From NCBI GenBank assembly GCA_038109305.1, contig JAYNIR010000014.1, positions 17,519-81,518 of the forward strand: 64,000 nucleotides of DNA, given 5' to 3'. The notes under the pieces are model-generated. The model was given only the letters and a program-made list of their open reading frames with translations, was not told where the DNA came from and did no database searches. Origin of the DNA: UBA1479 sp038109305 (GTDB taxonomy: Bacteria > Pseudomonadota > Alphaproteobacteria > Rhodospirillales > Casp-alpha2). The translations under genes were made by a program, and so were the position numbers. Shown in pieces: positions 17,332-26,005 of the stretch (within the stretch, counting starts at the first letter, position 1; each line of letters starts with the position of its first letter).

Positions 17332-17814
17332 ATGAAGGGCGACGCAAAAGTCCTGAAGCAGTTGAATCTGATTTTGAAGAACGAGCTGACGGCGATTAAC
17401 CAGTATTTCCTTCACGCCCGGGTCCTGCAGGACTGGGGATTCCACGGCCTCGGCAAGAAGATTTACGAGGAATCCATCGGCGAAATGAAACACGCGGACA
17501 TTCTATTCAAGCGGATTCTAATGCCCGACGGCCATCCCAACCTTCAGGATCTGGGTAAGCTGGCGATCGGCGAGGACGTGCCCTAAATCCTTAAATGCGA
17601 TATGGGATCGGAAGTCGCCAACCAGGGCTGCCTGAAAACGGCGATCGCCGTTTGTGAAGCAGCCAAGGATTTCGTGTCCCGCGAAATTCTCGAAGACATT
17701 CCGGAAGACACCTAAGAAAACATCTATCGGATCGAGGAACAGTTTGGCCGCATCAAGCAGGCGGGCCTGCAGAACTATCTGCAGGAACACATGTACGAAG
17801 TGGAAAGTTCTTAA
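17332..17814 (+). pseudogene. bfr: Bacterioferritin, interrupted by two in-frame TAA codons
   Basis: The first 84 residues (MKGDAKVLKQLNLILKNELT onward) match bacterioferritin closely and retain Glu18, Glu51, the haem-ligand Met52 and His54. TAA at 17584-17586 replaces a codon in IGEDVP-x-ILKCD. Another TAA at 17713-17715 follows IPEDT. The frame then continues ENIYRIEEQFGRIKQAGLQN to TAA at 17812. By alignment with E. coli Bfr, Glu94 is retained but the ligand positions Glu127 and His130 are Thr and Asn. The second half is much more diverged than the first. It is either a decayed gene, or a haem-type (ferroxidase-poor) subunit of a heteropolymer like that of Magnetospirillum carrying consensus errors. 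Confidence 0.8.
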
Positions 17815-17839
17815 GCGCGCAGGGCTGTCGGGCGCGCCG

Positions 17840-18751
17840 TCACAAGCCTGCCCGAACCCGCGTTTCCCGGTGCCAGATGTAAAGCCCGGTCATGATGACG
17901 ATGCCGGCGCCGATTGCCGTGTGCAGATCGGGCAGCACGCCCCAGATGGTCAGGTCAAACACGACGCCCCAGCAGATCGTCGTGTATTCGAACGGCGTCA
18001 CCACGTTGGCCGGCGCCAGCTTCACTGAATACGTCGCGAGCACCTGACCGATGGCGCCGGCGATCCCGGCGGCAAAGAAGTAGAGCGCGTGTTTCATCGT
18101 CGGCGTGACCCAGATGAAGGGCACGATGACGCCGGAAACCACAACCGCCGTCATCATGTAATAGAAGACGATCAGGAACGGGCTTTCCGTTTCCGTCAGC
18201 TTTTTGATCATGATGATGGAAAACACCCAGCACAGCGTGCCCGAAAGGGCGAACAGGCTGCCCAGTTGGAAATCGCCGGCGGGGTTGAGCGCCACCATCA
18301 CACCCGCGAAGCCCACCAGGATGGCGGTCCACCGGCGGACGCCGACCTTTTCTCCCAAAAACAAAATGGCCGATAGCGCCACAAAGATCGGCACCGACAT
18401 GACGATGGCCATGCCTTCGGTCAGCGCAATTATGGAGTACGCATAAAAAAAGCTGGCGTTGCCCAAAACGCCCGACAGCGAACGGAAGAAATGCCCGCAC
18501 GGGCAATCAGTCTTGAACGACGCGGTCCCGCCGGATTTCAACATCCACGGCACGATGATGACGGCGGCGATGACGCTCCGGATGAACACGGCTTGAAACG
18601 GCGGGTATTCGGGCCCCGCTAGTTTCACGAACATCTGCATGGTTGCGAAACCGCCGATGGCGATCAGCATGCACAGAATGCCGAGCGCCAGGTTGCGGCT
18701 GGTTGGCGCGTCTTGCTGGTCGACGGGTGGCCGGAGCGACGGGTTCGCCAT
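17840..18751 (-). CDS. EamA/DMT-family transporter
   Basis: 303 residues with ten predicted helices in two EamA repeats. The first repeat includes IGGFATMQMFVKLAGPEYPP and FIRSVIAAVIIVPW; the second begins GTLCWVFSIIMIKKLTETES. Drug/metabolite transporters of this type export amino acids, nucleosides or similar compounds; the substrate is unknown. The C-terminus WHRETRVRAGL is basic and cytoplasmic. It lies 33 bases beyond the end of etfA on the same strand, with its own start at 18751, and may be independently transcribed. Confidence 0.9.
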   Translation of the reverse strand: MANPSLRPPVDQQDAPTSRNLALGILCMLIAIGGFATMQMFVKLAGPEYPPFQAVFIRSVIAAVIIVPWMLKSGGTASFKTDCPCGHFFRSLSGVLGNASFFYAYSIIALTEGMAIVMSVPIFVALSAILFLGEKVGVRRWTAILVGFAGVMVALNPAGDFQLGSLFALSGTLCWVFSIIMIKKLTETESPFLIVFYYMMTAVVVSGVIVPFIWVTPTMKHALYFFAAGIAGAIGQVLATYSVKLAPANVVTPFEYTTICWGVVFDLTIWGVLPDLHTAIGAGIVIMTGLYIWHRETRVRAGL

Positions 18752-18784
18752 CTTCGCCCTTCAGTCCGCGGGCCCGGTCCCGGA

Positions 18785-19717
18785 TCAGCCCTTGAGCGCC
18801 GCCTTCAGTTCCGGCACGGCGGTGAACAGGTCGGCGACCAGGCCGTAGTCGGCGACGGAAAAGATCGGTGCTTCCTCGTCCTTGTTGATGGCGACGATGA
18901 CCTTCGAATCTTTCATGCCCGCCAGGTGCTGGATCGCGCCGGAGATACCAACTGCGATGTACAGTTCCGGCGCGACGACTTTGCCGGTCTGCCCGACCTG
19001 ATAGTCGTTGGGCACGAACCCGGCGTCGACTGCGGCGCGGGATGCCCCCACGGCCGCGCCCAGGATGTCGGCGACTTCTTCCAGCAACGTGAAGTTATCG
19101 CCCGACTGCATGCCGCGACCGCCGGAAATGATCACGCGCGCGCTGGTCAACTCCGGGCGTTCGGACTTGGTCAGTTCCTGACCGACGAAGGATGCCAAGT
19201 CGGATGCGCCGTCGCCGGAAACGTCTTCGACGGCGGCCGATTCGCCTTCCGCGGCCGCCGCGTCAAACGCGGTGGTGCGGACGGTCAGAACCTTTTTGGC
19301 GTCGGACGTTTTGACCGTCGCTATGGCGTTGCCGGCATAGATCGGGCGGACGAAGGTGTCCGGCCCTTCGACAGCGGAAATCTCGGAAATCTGCTGCACA
19401 TCTAAAAGCGCCGCGATGCGCGGCATGACGTTCTTGCCGCTGGTGGTGGCCGCCGCCATGAAGACGTCGTAGTCGCCCGCGAGCTTGAGCATCAGCGCCG
19501 CCACGTTTTCGGCGATTTCGTGCTCGTAGGCCGCATCGTCGGCCAACAATACCTTTGCGACGCCGTCAATCTTAGCGGCGGCGTCGGCGACCGCGCGGCA
19601 GCCTGACCCGACGACCAGGATCGTGACGTCGCCCAACTGCTTGGCGGCGGTGACGGCAGAGAGCGTCGCCGGCTTTAGTTCGGAATTATCGTGTTCTGCG
19701 TAAACGAGGACAGCCAT
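18785..19717 (-). CDS. etfA: Electron transfer flavoprotein subunit alpha
   Basis: 310 residues. With EtfB it accepts electrons from acyl-CoA dehydrogenases and passes them to ETF:ubiquinone oxidoreductase. The C-terminal FAD domain is intact: ISGGRGMQSGDNFTLLEEVA, GASRAAVDAGFVPNDYQVGQ, LYIAVGISGAIQHLAGM and VIVAINKDEEAPIFSVADYG. The N-terminal domain is the usual ~190-residue fold. Two bases separate it from etfB, so it is one operon. Three acyl-CoA dehydrogenases in this window are plausible electron donors. Confidence 0.97.
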   Translation of the reverse strand: MAVLVYAEHDNSELKPATLSAVTAAKQLGDVTILVVGSGCRAVADAAAKIDGVAKVLLADDAAYEHEIAENVAALMLKLAGDYDVFMAAATTSGKNVMPRIAALLDVQQISEISAVEGPDTFVRPIYAGNAIATVKTSDAKKVLTVRTTAFDAAAAEGESAAVEDVSGDGASDLASFVGQELTKSERPELTSARVIISGGRGMQSGDNFTLLEEVADILGAAVGASRAAVDAGFVPNDYQVGQTGKVVAPELYIAVGISGAIQHLAGMKDSKVIVAINKDEEAPIFSVADYGLVADLFTAVPELKAALKG

Positions 19718-19719
19718 AA

Positions 19720-20469
19720 TCAGATCACCTTCGCTTCGTTTTTCAGTTTGGCGACAAGCTCGGCCGCGCTTTCGACCTTCACGCCGGCCTTGCGGGCGGC
19801 GGGTTCGGTCACTTTCAGCACCTGAATGCGCGGTGCCGCGTCGACCCCCAGGCCTTCCGGCGTCAGCTTGGCTATTTCTTTTTTCTTGGCCTTCATGATG
19901 TTGGGGAGCGACGCATACCGCGGTTCGTTCAACCGCAGGTCCGTGGTCACCACGGCCGGCAGTTTGATGTCCAGCGTTTCAAGCCCGCCGTCGACTTCGC
20001 GGGTGACCTTGGCCGAGCCGCTGCCGAGTTCGATCTTCGACGTGAACGTGCCTTGGGACCAGCCCAAAAGCGCCGCCAGCATCTGGCCGACCTGGTTGTT
20101 GTCGCCGTCGATCGCCTGTTTGCCCAGGATCACCAGATCCGGATTTTCGCGGGCGACGATTTCCTTGTACATCTTGGCGATGGCGAGCGGCTCAAGCGCC
20201 GCGTCCGACACCACATGAATGCCCCGGTCGGCGCCCATCGCCAAGGCGGTGCGGATCGTTTCCTGCGCTTGATCGGGGCCCATGGAGATGGCTACCAGTT
20301 CCGTCGCCGTGCCGGCTTCGCGAAGCCGTACACCCTCTTCGACAGCGATTTCGTCGAACGGGTTCATCGACATTTTCACGTTCTGGGTTTCAACCCCGGT
20401 CTGATCAGATTTGACCCGGACCTTTACATAGGCGTCGATCACGCGTTTGACGCCGACCAAAACTTTCAT
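19720..20469 (-). CDS. etfB: Electron transfer flavoprotein subunit beta
   Basis: 249 residues starting MKVLVGVKRVIDAYVKVRVK. NVKMSMNPFDEIAVEEGVRL is the family signature, and the AMP-binding region is GADRGIHVVSDAALEPLAIA followed by LVILGKQAIDGDNNQVGQML. The dehydrogenase recognition loop LNEPRYASLPNIMKAKKKEI is present. It is the first gene of the etfBA operon; its promoter should lie in 20470-20640. Confidence 0.97.
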   Translation of the reverse strand: MKVLVGVKRVIDAYVKVRVKSDQTGVETQNVKMSMNPFDEIAVEEGVRLREAGTATELVAISMGPDQAQETIRTALAMGADRGIHVVSDAALEPLAIAKMYKEIVARENPDLVILGKQAIDGDNNQVGQMLAALLGWSQGTFTSKIELGSGSAKVTREVDGGLETLDIKLPAVVTTDLRLNEPRYASLPNIMKAKKKEIAKLTPEGLGVDAAPRIQVLKVTEPAARKAGVKVESAAELVAKLKNEAKVI

Positions 20470-20699
20470 GGCGGACCCCTTGCGGCGGCCCCGGCGGAAA
20501 GCGGGGCGGAACCGTCTTTTGTTCAGAAATTGTGCAGTGCAAGAAAATTCCAGACGGTTTACCGGAATGGGCCGATGGCGTCAAGAAACCCGGGCGATTT
20601 TCAGCCCGGCCGGGCGGGCCCGTTACCGGCATGGCAGGGGCGTGCGCGAGTTTTGTTTTCCGGCTTAATTAACAGTCTTTCAGGCGGCGGGATGAGTTT

Positions 20700-20870
20700 C
20701 TCTAACCAACTGAAATATTGAAATAATCTAGCGTTCGATAAAATTTTATCCAAATTCTATCAAAAATAACGCAAATAAAATATATTGCAATTTTTTATTC
20801 TATACACACTTTTTATTTAAAAATAAATATTATCTTCACTTTTTATCTAATTACAGAAGGAAATCTGAAA
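20700..20870. other. AT-rich island upstream of the interrupted kinase
   Basis: Between etfB and the kinase there is no gene from 20470 to 20906. From about 20700 to 20870 the sequence is overwhelmingly A and T, in sharp contrast to the GC-rich surroundings. It contains the perfect 14-bp palindrome GATAAAATTTTATC at 20737-20750 and several runs of T or A. It could be a regulatory or nucleoid-protein-bound region, or a recombination scar. No ORF is convincing inside it. Confidence 0.7.
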
Positions 20871-20919
20871 GAGCGCTCGCGGAAACTTTACGGAGATATC
20901 ATCGCCATGCCGAGAACGG

Positions 20920-21879
20920 TTGACGAGCTTGGCGGACTTCCCTGAGGCGCCAGCGGCAACGGCCGCCCCGCGCCCAAGTTCGTGGGGTAAGGTGCTGATC
21001 TTGCCCATCTTGCCGATTCTTTGGGTGTTACGGGCCGTGAAGCGCCGCCGCAATCGGCGCTATGACAAGCTCAATTCGGAAATCCTGGCGCTTAGGAGCG
21101 AGGTCAAAGGCCTTCGCCGGATCAACGGCGAATTGCTCAAGCTCAAGGAAAACGCGGAAATCAACGATCATCGCAAGACCCAGTTCTTGGCCCGCATTAC
21201 CCACGAACTGCGCACGCCGCTGACCGCCGTGGTCGGCCTCGCCGATATGGTGCAGCAGGAACCCTACGGCGAACTCGGCAATCCCAAGTACGCCGAATAC
21301 ATCGCCGAAATCCGGCGCACGTCATCGCACATGCTGGACGTGTTCAACGATCTGTTAGACCTCGCTAAAATCGAATCCGGCCAACTGGAAATGAACGAAG
21401 CGTGGATGACGCTGCCCATGCTGCTGGACGATTGCCGTTGTTGGGTCTAGACCGAAGCCGATAACGCCGGCCTCGCGCTGAAGGTGCGGTCGTCGGACCA
21501 TCTGCCGGCGCTTTATTGCGACGCCGGCCGGGTCCGTCAGCTTTTGACGAATCCCCTCGGTAACGCGATCAAGTTCACGCCCAAGCGCGGCACCAGCACG
21601 CTGGAGGCCGAAGGCGGCGGCATGGGCGGCATCGTCATCAGCTTCAGCGACAAGGGCCTGGGCATCCCCAAGGAAGAACTGGACGGTCTGTTCGAGCCCT
21701 ATTCCCGGATCAAGGTGCATGGCGTCGCCCGCACCCGCCAGGGCTCCGGCCTGGGCCTGTCGCTGGTCCGCATCCTGGCCGATCAGCATCAGGCGTCGCT
21801 TGAGGTTGAAAGCGTTGAAAACCATGGCACCAAGGTGTCCGTGCGGTTACCGCCGACCTGGGTAAAACGCATCGTCTGA
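20920..21879 (+). pseudogene. Histidine kinase interrupted by TAG
   Basis: One reading frame with a single TAG at 21448-21450, after DDCRCWV and before TEADNAGLALKV, where Gln (CAG) is usual. The hydrophobic segment LILPILPILWVLRAV is followed by a coiled coil (LNSEILALRSEVKGLRRING). Next come the H box ARITHELRTPLTAVVGLADM, the N box RQLLTNPLGNAIKFTP, the D box FSDKGLGIP and the G box RQGSGLGLSLVRILAD. About 319 codons in all. A better ribosome-site-linked ATG exists at 20907 but runs out of frame after twelve codons (MPRTVDELGGLP), so a frameshift at the start is also possible. The signal sensed is unknown. Confidence 0.8.
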
Positions 21880-21982
21880 CACTCATCCGTCAGGCCGCGC
21901 CCGCCCCCGATGCGGTGGGGCTTGGCGCATTCCGCCCATTCGTGGCATTTAAGAAGCCCGAATTCGGAAGGCGTTGCCACCC

Positions 21983-23829
21983 GTGAGCACCCTGCAGGAA
22001 GCATTTCAGGTCCATCAGTCGGGCGACCTTAAGGAAGCTGTCGCACGATACCGCGCGTTTCTGGGCGCCAACCCGGATCATGCGGAGGCCCGCCACCTTT
22101 TAGGCATCGCCCTGATGCAGAGCGAAACCCCCGCCGAGGCCATCCCGGAGCTTGAGGCCGCCGTGCGGCTCCGCCCCGACAATCCGGATTGCCGCAACAA
22201 CCTCGGGCTTGCCCAGTTCTATTCGGACTTGTTCCAGGATGCGCGGGCGAGCTTCGAGCGCGCGTTGGCACTCAACTCCGGGTCCGCCGACGCGCTGTCC
22301 AACCTGGGGATGACGCTGCACAAGCTGGATGACCTGCCGGGTGCGCTGGCGCGGTTCGCCGCGTCGCTCGCCATCGATCCGGACAATTGGGAAACCCACC
22401 ATAACCACGCAGGCGCGCTGCAGGCGGCCGGGCAGTTAGATGCCGCAGCGGCGGCTTTTCAGTGGGCGATCGAACTCAGCGGCGGCAATGCCGAAAGCTG
22501 TGCGTCCCTGGGCGCTGTCAGGATTGAGCTGGGTGACGCCGATGGTGCCTTCGATGCGTTCTGGCAGGCAGTCAAGATCGATCCGCTGATGTGGCGCGCG
22601 CACGAAGGGTTCCGAAATTTCAAATGGGCCGCCGACCAAAAGGATGAAATGTACGACACGCTTGCCTGGGCGGCAGATACCTACCCCGATCATCCGCAAA
22701 CCCATATTCAATATGCAACGGCGCTGGTTGAGGACCGGGCGTTCCGGCGGGCCGAACCGGTCGCCCGGCGGGCGGTTGAAACGGGGCCTGATCTGCCCGA
22801 TGGCCACGCGGTGCTGGGCCGGGCGCTCGCTGGGCTGGATAAGTTTGATGACGCGATCCGGGCGTTTGAGGCCGCGGTCGGCCCCGACGCCGGGTGGGAA
22901 GTTTTTGAGGCCTTCGGCGAATGCCTGATCCGCGCCGGACAGAGCGCCCGTGCGGCGGAGGTGTTGGGCCGTGCTCACGACATCAACCCAAGGCGCAGCG
23001 AAGCGCTCGGCTTTTTGACCATCGCCATGACCGAAGCGGGCGATGACCGGGTTGACGATTTCGTCGACTACGACAACGACGTGACCGCCCGCGTGATCGC
23101 CGTGCCCGAGGGCTATGCGGACATCGACGATTTCAATGACCAACTGCATGCCGAACTGGCGGCCCGCCACACGGCCCGGCCGGAACCCATCGGCCAGACC
23201 ATGCGGGGCGGCACGCAAATCCCCGGAAACCAGTTTGCCAACCCGACGGGCGCTGTGCTGGCGCTAAAAAACACGGTCGTCGACGAAATCGCGAAATACG
23301 CGCGGTCGCTCACGCCCGATCCGGCGCATCCGTTCCGCCGGTTCATCAATCCGGATGTGCGGTTTACCGGCGCCTGGTCGACGATCCTTTACGGCGCCGG
23401 ATACGACGCCAGCCACATCCATAACGAAGGATGGATATCCGGCGTCTATTACATCAAGGTCCCGGACCTGCCCGAAGACGTTTGGGAANNNNNNNNNNNN
23501 NNNNNNNNNNNNNNNNNNNNNNNNNNNNNNNNNNNNNNNNNNNNNNNNNNNNNNNNNNNNNNNNNNNNNNNNNNNNNNNNNNNNNNNNGATATCCGGCGT
23601 CTATTACATCAAGGTCCCGGACCTGCCCGAAGACGTTTGGGAATCGGGCGAGGGCTGCATCCAGTTCGGCCGCCCGCCGGACGCCTACGTCAGCGCCCGC
23701 AACCGGAGCCACCGCCTGATCCGGCCCGTGCCGGGGACGTTGGTGCTGTTCCCGTCCTATGTCTGGCACGGGGTGCAGCCTTTCACGCAGGAAGGGCTCC
23801 GCCACGCCATCGCCTTCGACGCAATCTAG
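21983..23829 (+). CDS. TPR protein with C-terminal 2OG-Fe(II) oxygenase-like domain (copy 2, spans assembly gap)
   Basis: The start is the GTG at 21983, with GGAAGG 11 bases upstream. N-terminal TPRs begin STLQEAFQVHQSGDLKEAVA and continue to about residue 370. The oxygenase-like end has ASHIHNEGWISGVYYIKVPD, TLVLFPSYVWHGVQPF and RHAIAFDA. A run of 100 N splits the frame. Removing the N run plus one copy of the 55-base duplicated flank restores a continuous frame of 563 residues ending at TAG 23829, the same length as the annotated copy 1. The first metal-binding motif has Asn where copy 1 has Asp (H-I-H-N against H-I-H-D). Confidence 0.85.
23434..23488 (+). repeat. 55-base flank, left copy
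   Basis: Identical over exactly 55 bases to 23589-23643 on the other side of the N run. This is the signature of two de Bruijn contigs sharing a terminal k-mer, not of a biological duplication. Confidence 0.95.
23489..23588. other. Assembly gap of exactly 100 N
   Basis: A fixed-length scaffolding gap with identical 55-base flanks. It most likely represents a negative gap (contig overlap), so no sequence is missing. Confidence 0.97.
23589..23643 (+). repeat. 55-base flank, right copy
   Basis: Second copy of the 55-base sequence at 23434-23488. Identity stops exactly at this length. Confidence 0.95.
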
Positions 23830-23839
23830 GTTTCAGGCG

Positions 23840-23980
23840 ATGGCGATCCCGATCTCCAAATATTTGTACGGCACGGCCTGGAAAGAGGAGCGGACGGAAA
23901 GTCTGACCACGCTGGCCATCGAACAGGGTTTTCGCGGCGTCGATACGGCCAATCAGCGCACAAATTATTATGAGGCCGCC
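23840..23980 (+). pseudogene. 5' fragment of aldo/keto reductase
   Basis: Starts with ATG 11 bases after the TPR/oxygenase stop. The reading ISKYLYGTAWKEERTESLTT, LAIEQGFRGVDTANQRTN, YYEAA matches the first ~47 residues of aldo/keto reductases (beta1 and the NADPH-side Asp of the GVDTA motif). Beyond that the frame runs through unrelated low-complexity sequence to a stop at 24137-24139. About 230 residues are missing. It was probably co-transcribed with the TPR gene before truncation. Up to 24176 I see only a GCCGGC/GCCGGC hairpin at about 24146-24160. Confidence 0.6.
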
Positions 23981-24176
23981 GACCCCGCCATACCCCTGCG
24001 CCTTGAGAGTTTCCGAACTTTAAAAATAAAATCCGGGGCCGCCGCCCGGACCGTAGGGGGAGTAAACGGTCTGTTTGGCTGGCCCCGGATGGAGTGTGCC
24101 CATGGGAAGGGCGGGGGGTCGGAGGAAACGAAACTCTAGTCAGTGCCGGCCGAGCCGGCGAAAGTCGGTGTGCGCT

Positions 24177-24326
24177 TTAGCCTTTGAACAGGCGGCTGAC
24201 GGTCTTGCGGAAGGTCTTCACTTCGCGGTCCCAGGCCTGATGACGCAGCACCGCCATTTCATCATGGGTCGGCAGGGCGCCCGAGGGCAGGGGGGCGGAA
24301 TATCCTATGTCGCGGTTGTAGGCCAT
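24177..24326 (-). CDS. Small hypothetical protein (49 residues)
   Basis: The ATG at 24326 has an excellent AAGGAG site seven bases upstream. The protein starts MAYNRDIGYSAPLPSGALPT and ends TFRKTVSRLFKG, a basic amphipathic tail reminiscent of DUF1127-type mini-proteins, though not a clear member. It is divergent from the LysR gene across an AT-rich 218-base region that probably holds both promoters. No function can be assigned. Confidence 0.65.
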   Translation of the reverse strand: MAYNRDIGYSAPLPSGALPTHDEMAVLRHQAWDREVKTFRKTVSRLFKG

Positions 24327-24544
24327 TTTAATTCTCCTTGATTCTTGAAGGGCGTCCCGGCGAATTCCTGGAGACTTATCGGGGTGGGCACCTTCGTCAA
24401 ATTGTGGCGTTGAAACTCTAAAACCAGTTGTTTTTTGGGTTTTCCGTTCCGTTGTTGGGAGGAAATTAAAAAAATTTCCAGTTTGCCGCAAACGACGATT
24501 TCTCATGGTTGTTTTTAGAAAAAGTATAACCTAACAATACCGCC

Positions 24545-25549
24545 ATGAGACCCCTGCCGCCGCTTAACGCGCTTCGTGCGTTCGAGGCCGCCGCCCGCCA
24601 TCTGTCGATGTCCCGGGCCGCGGACGAACTGCATGTGACACCTGCCGCCGTCAGCCACCAGGTCAAAGGGCTGGAGGAATATTTGGGCGTGCAGCTTTTC
24701 CGGCGGTGTCAGCGCGGCCTGGCGCTGACCGACGCCGGGGAAACGTATCTGCCCGGCCTGCGCGAAGGGTTCGAAAAACTACAGGCAGCGACGGACGCCC
24801 TGTTCCAGTCGGAAACTGGCGGGCCGCTGACCGTATCAGTCACGCCGACTTTCGCCGCGAAGTGGCTGGTCCACCGGCTGGAAAATTTCACCCGCCTGCA
24901 TCCTGAAATTCAGGTCATGTTGGCGGCGGCGGTGCTTCGCGTCCGGTTTGACCCGGAGGAAGGTGACATCGCCGTGCGTTATGGTCCAGGCAACTATCCC
25001 GGATGCCGGGTCGAAAAACTGTTTCAGGAAGAAGTTTATGCTGTCTGCGCGCCGTCGCTGATGCAAAGTAAAAATCCGATCCGTAAACCCAAGGATTTGT
25101 TGAAACACACGTTGTTGCATCCGGTGCAGCATGAAATTGACGAAAGCTTCCCGACTTGGGAGGTATGGCTCCGCGCCCACGGCGTTGAATGCGACAAGGC
25201 GCTCGGCGGGCCGGTGATTTCGCCGCACTGGATGCTGGTCGAAGCCGCCGCCCAGGGCCAGGGCGTGGCGCTGGTCAAATCCACCGTCGCCGAACGGGAT
25301 CTGGAGAGCGGCCGGCTGATCCGGCCGTTTGCGGAAATCTACCCGGTCGCCCATGCCTATTGGCTGGTCATGCCCGAAGACAGCGCCGAGAAACCGAAGG
25401 TCCGAGCATTCCGCGACTGGATCATTTACGAGGCCAAGGCGCACGCCAAACACCATGCGCAATTGGAAGCCCGGCAGATCGCCGAATGGGCCGCGCAGCA
25501 GAAAAAAAGCGGCCGTAAAAAGAACCAAAAGAGAGCGGTAACCGCATGA
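24545..25549 (+). CDS. LysR-family transcriptional regulator, GcvA type
   Basis: 334 residues. The start MRPLPPLNALRAFEAAARHL is the GcvA-subfamily signature. The HTH reads SMSRAADELHVTPAAVSHQV. The effector domain begins LTVSVTPTFAAKWLVHRLENF. A lysine-rich C-terminal extension of about 35 residues (KKSGRKKNQKR) is unusual. The last four bases overlap the start of the VOC gene (ATGA), so the regulator heads an operon with the VOC protein and probably the two dehydrogenases, which it may control. Confidence 0.92.
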   Translation: MRPLPPLNALRAFEAAARHLSMSRAADELHVTPAAVSHQVKGLEEYLGVQLFRRCQRGLALTDAGETYLPGLREGFEKLQAATDALFQSETGGPLTVSVTPTFAAKWLVHRLENFTRLHPEIQVMLAAAVLRVRFDPEEGDIAVRYGPGNYPGCRVEKLFQEEVYAVCAPSLMQSKNPIRKPKDLLKHTLLHPVQHEIDESFPTWEVWLRAHGVECDKALGGPVISPHWMLVEAAAQGQGVALVKSTVAERDLESGRLIRPFAEIYPVAHAYWLVMPEDSAEKPKVRAFRDWIIYEAKAHAKHHAQLEARQIAEWAAQQKKSGRKKNQKRAVTA

Positions 25550-25959
25550 GCAACAGGGTCAGCCGCATCGACCGCGTGGTTATTAGATCGGCGAACGTGC
25601 CGGCGATGATCGCCTTTTATTGCGATGTGCTGGGCTGTGCGAAGGAACGCGAGGTCGAAGGCCTCGGTCTGGTGCAGCTCCGCACCGGCGCATCGCTGAT
25701 CGACATCGTCGACGCGGTGGGCGAGCTGGGCTGCATGGGCGGTCCGCCGCCCGGAGAGGACGCCCGCAACATGGATCATTTCTGCATGCGGGTGGATTCG
25801 TGGGACGAAGGCGCCATCCGCGCGCATCTGCTGGTCAATGACGTCGATGCCGGGCCGACAAAAAAACGCTACGGCGCCGAAGGGGCCGGACCATCGATCT
25901 ACCTTAGCGATCCCGACGGTAATGCGGTCGGTCTCAAGGGCCCGTCGGACAAAGAATGA
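25546..25959 (+). CDS. VOC-family (glyoxalase/dioxygenase fold) protein
   Basis: 137 residues in two beta-alpha-beta-beta-beta modules. The N-terminal module is RIDRVVIRSANVPAMIAFYC with the following DVLGCAKE; the second starts DARNMDHFCMRVDSWD and ends GPSIYLSDPDGNAVGLKGP. Candidate metal ligands are the His in MDHFC and the Glu/Gln-type positions, though the N-terminal His is replaced by Arg-Val-Asp, so catalysis is uncertain. Translationally coupled to the LysR gene. Confidence 0.85.
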   Translation: MSNRVSRIDRVVIRSANVPAMIAFYCDVLGCAKEREVEGLGLVQLRTGASLIDIVDAVGELGCMGGPPPGEDARNMDHFCMRVDSWDEGAIRAHLLVNDVDAGPTKKRYGAEGAGPSIYLSDPDGNAVGLKGPSDKE

Positions 25960-26005
25960 GTTTTCATCGAAAGGGGGATTTCCGAACAGGGAGGACAAAC
26001 ACCCC

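Noticed and set aside
23589..23829. A separate second gene or tandem duplication beginning after the N run
   Set aside because: The flanks are identical over exactly 55 bases and the frame is restored by collapsing them; it is one gene.
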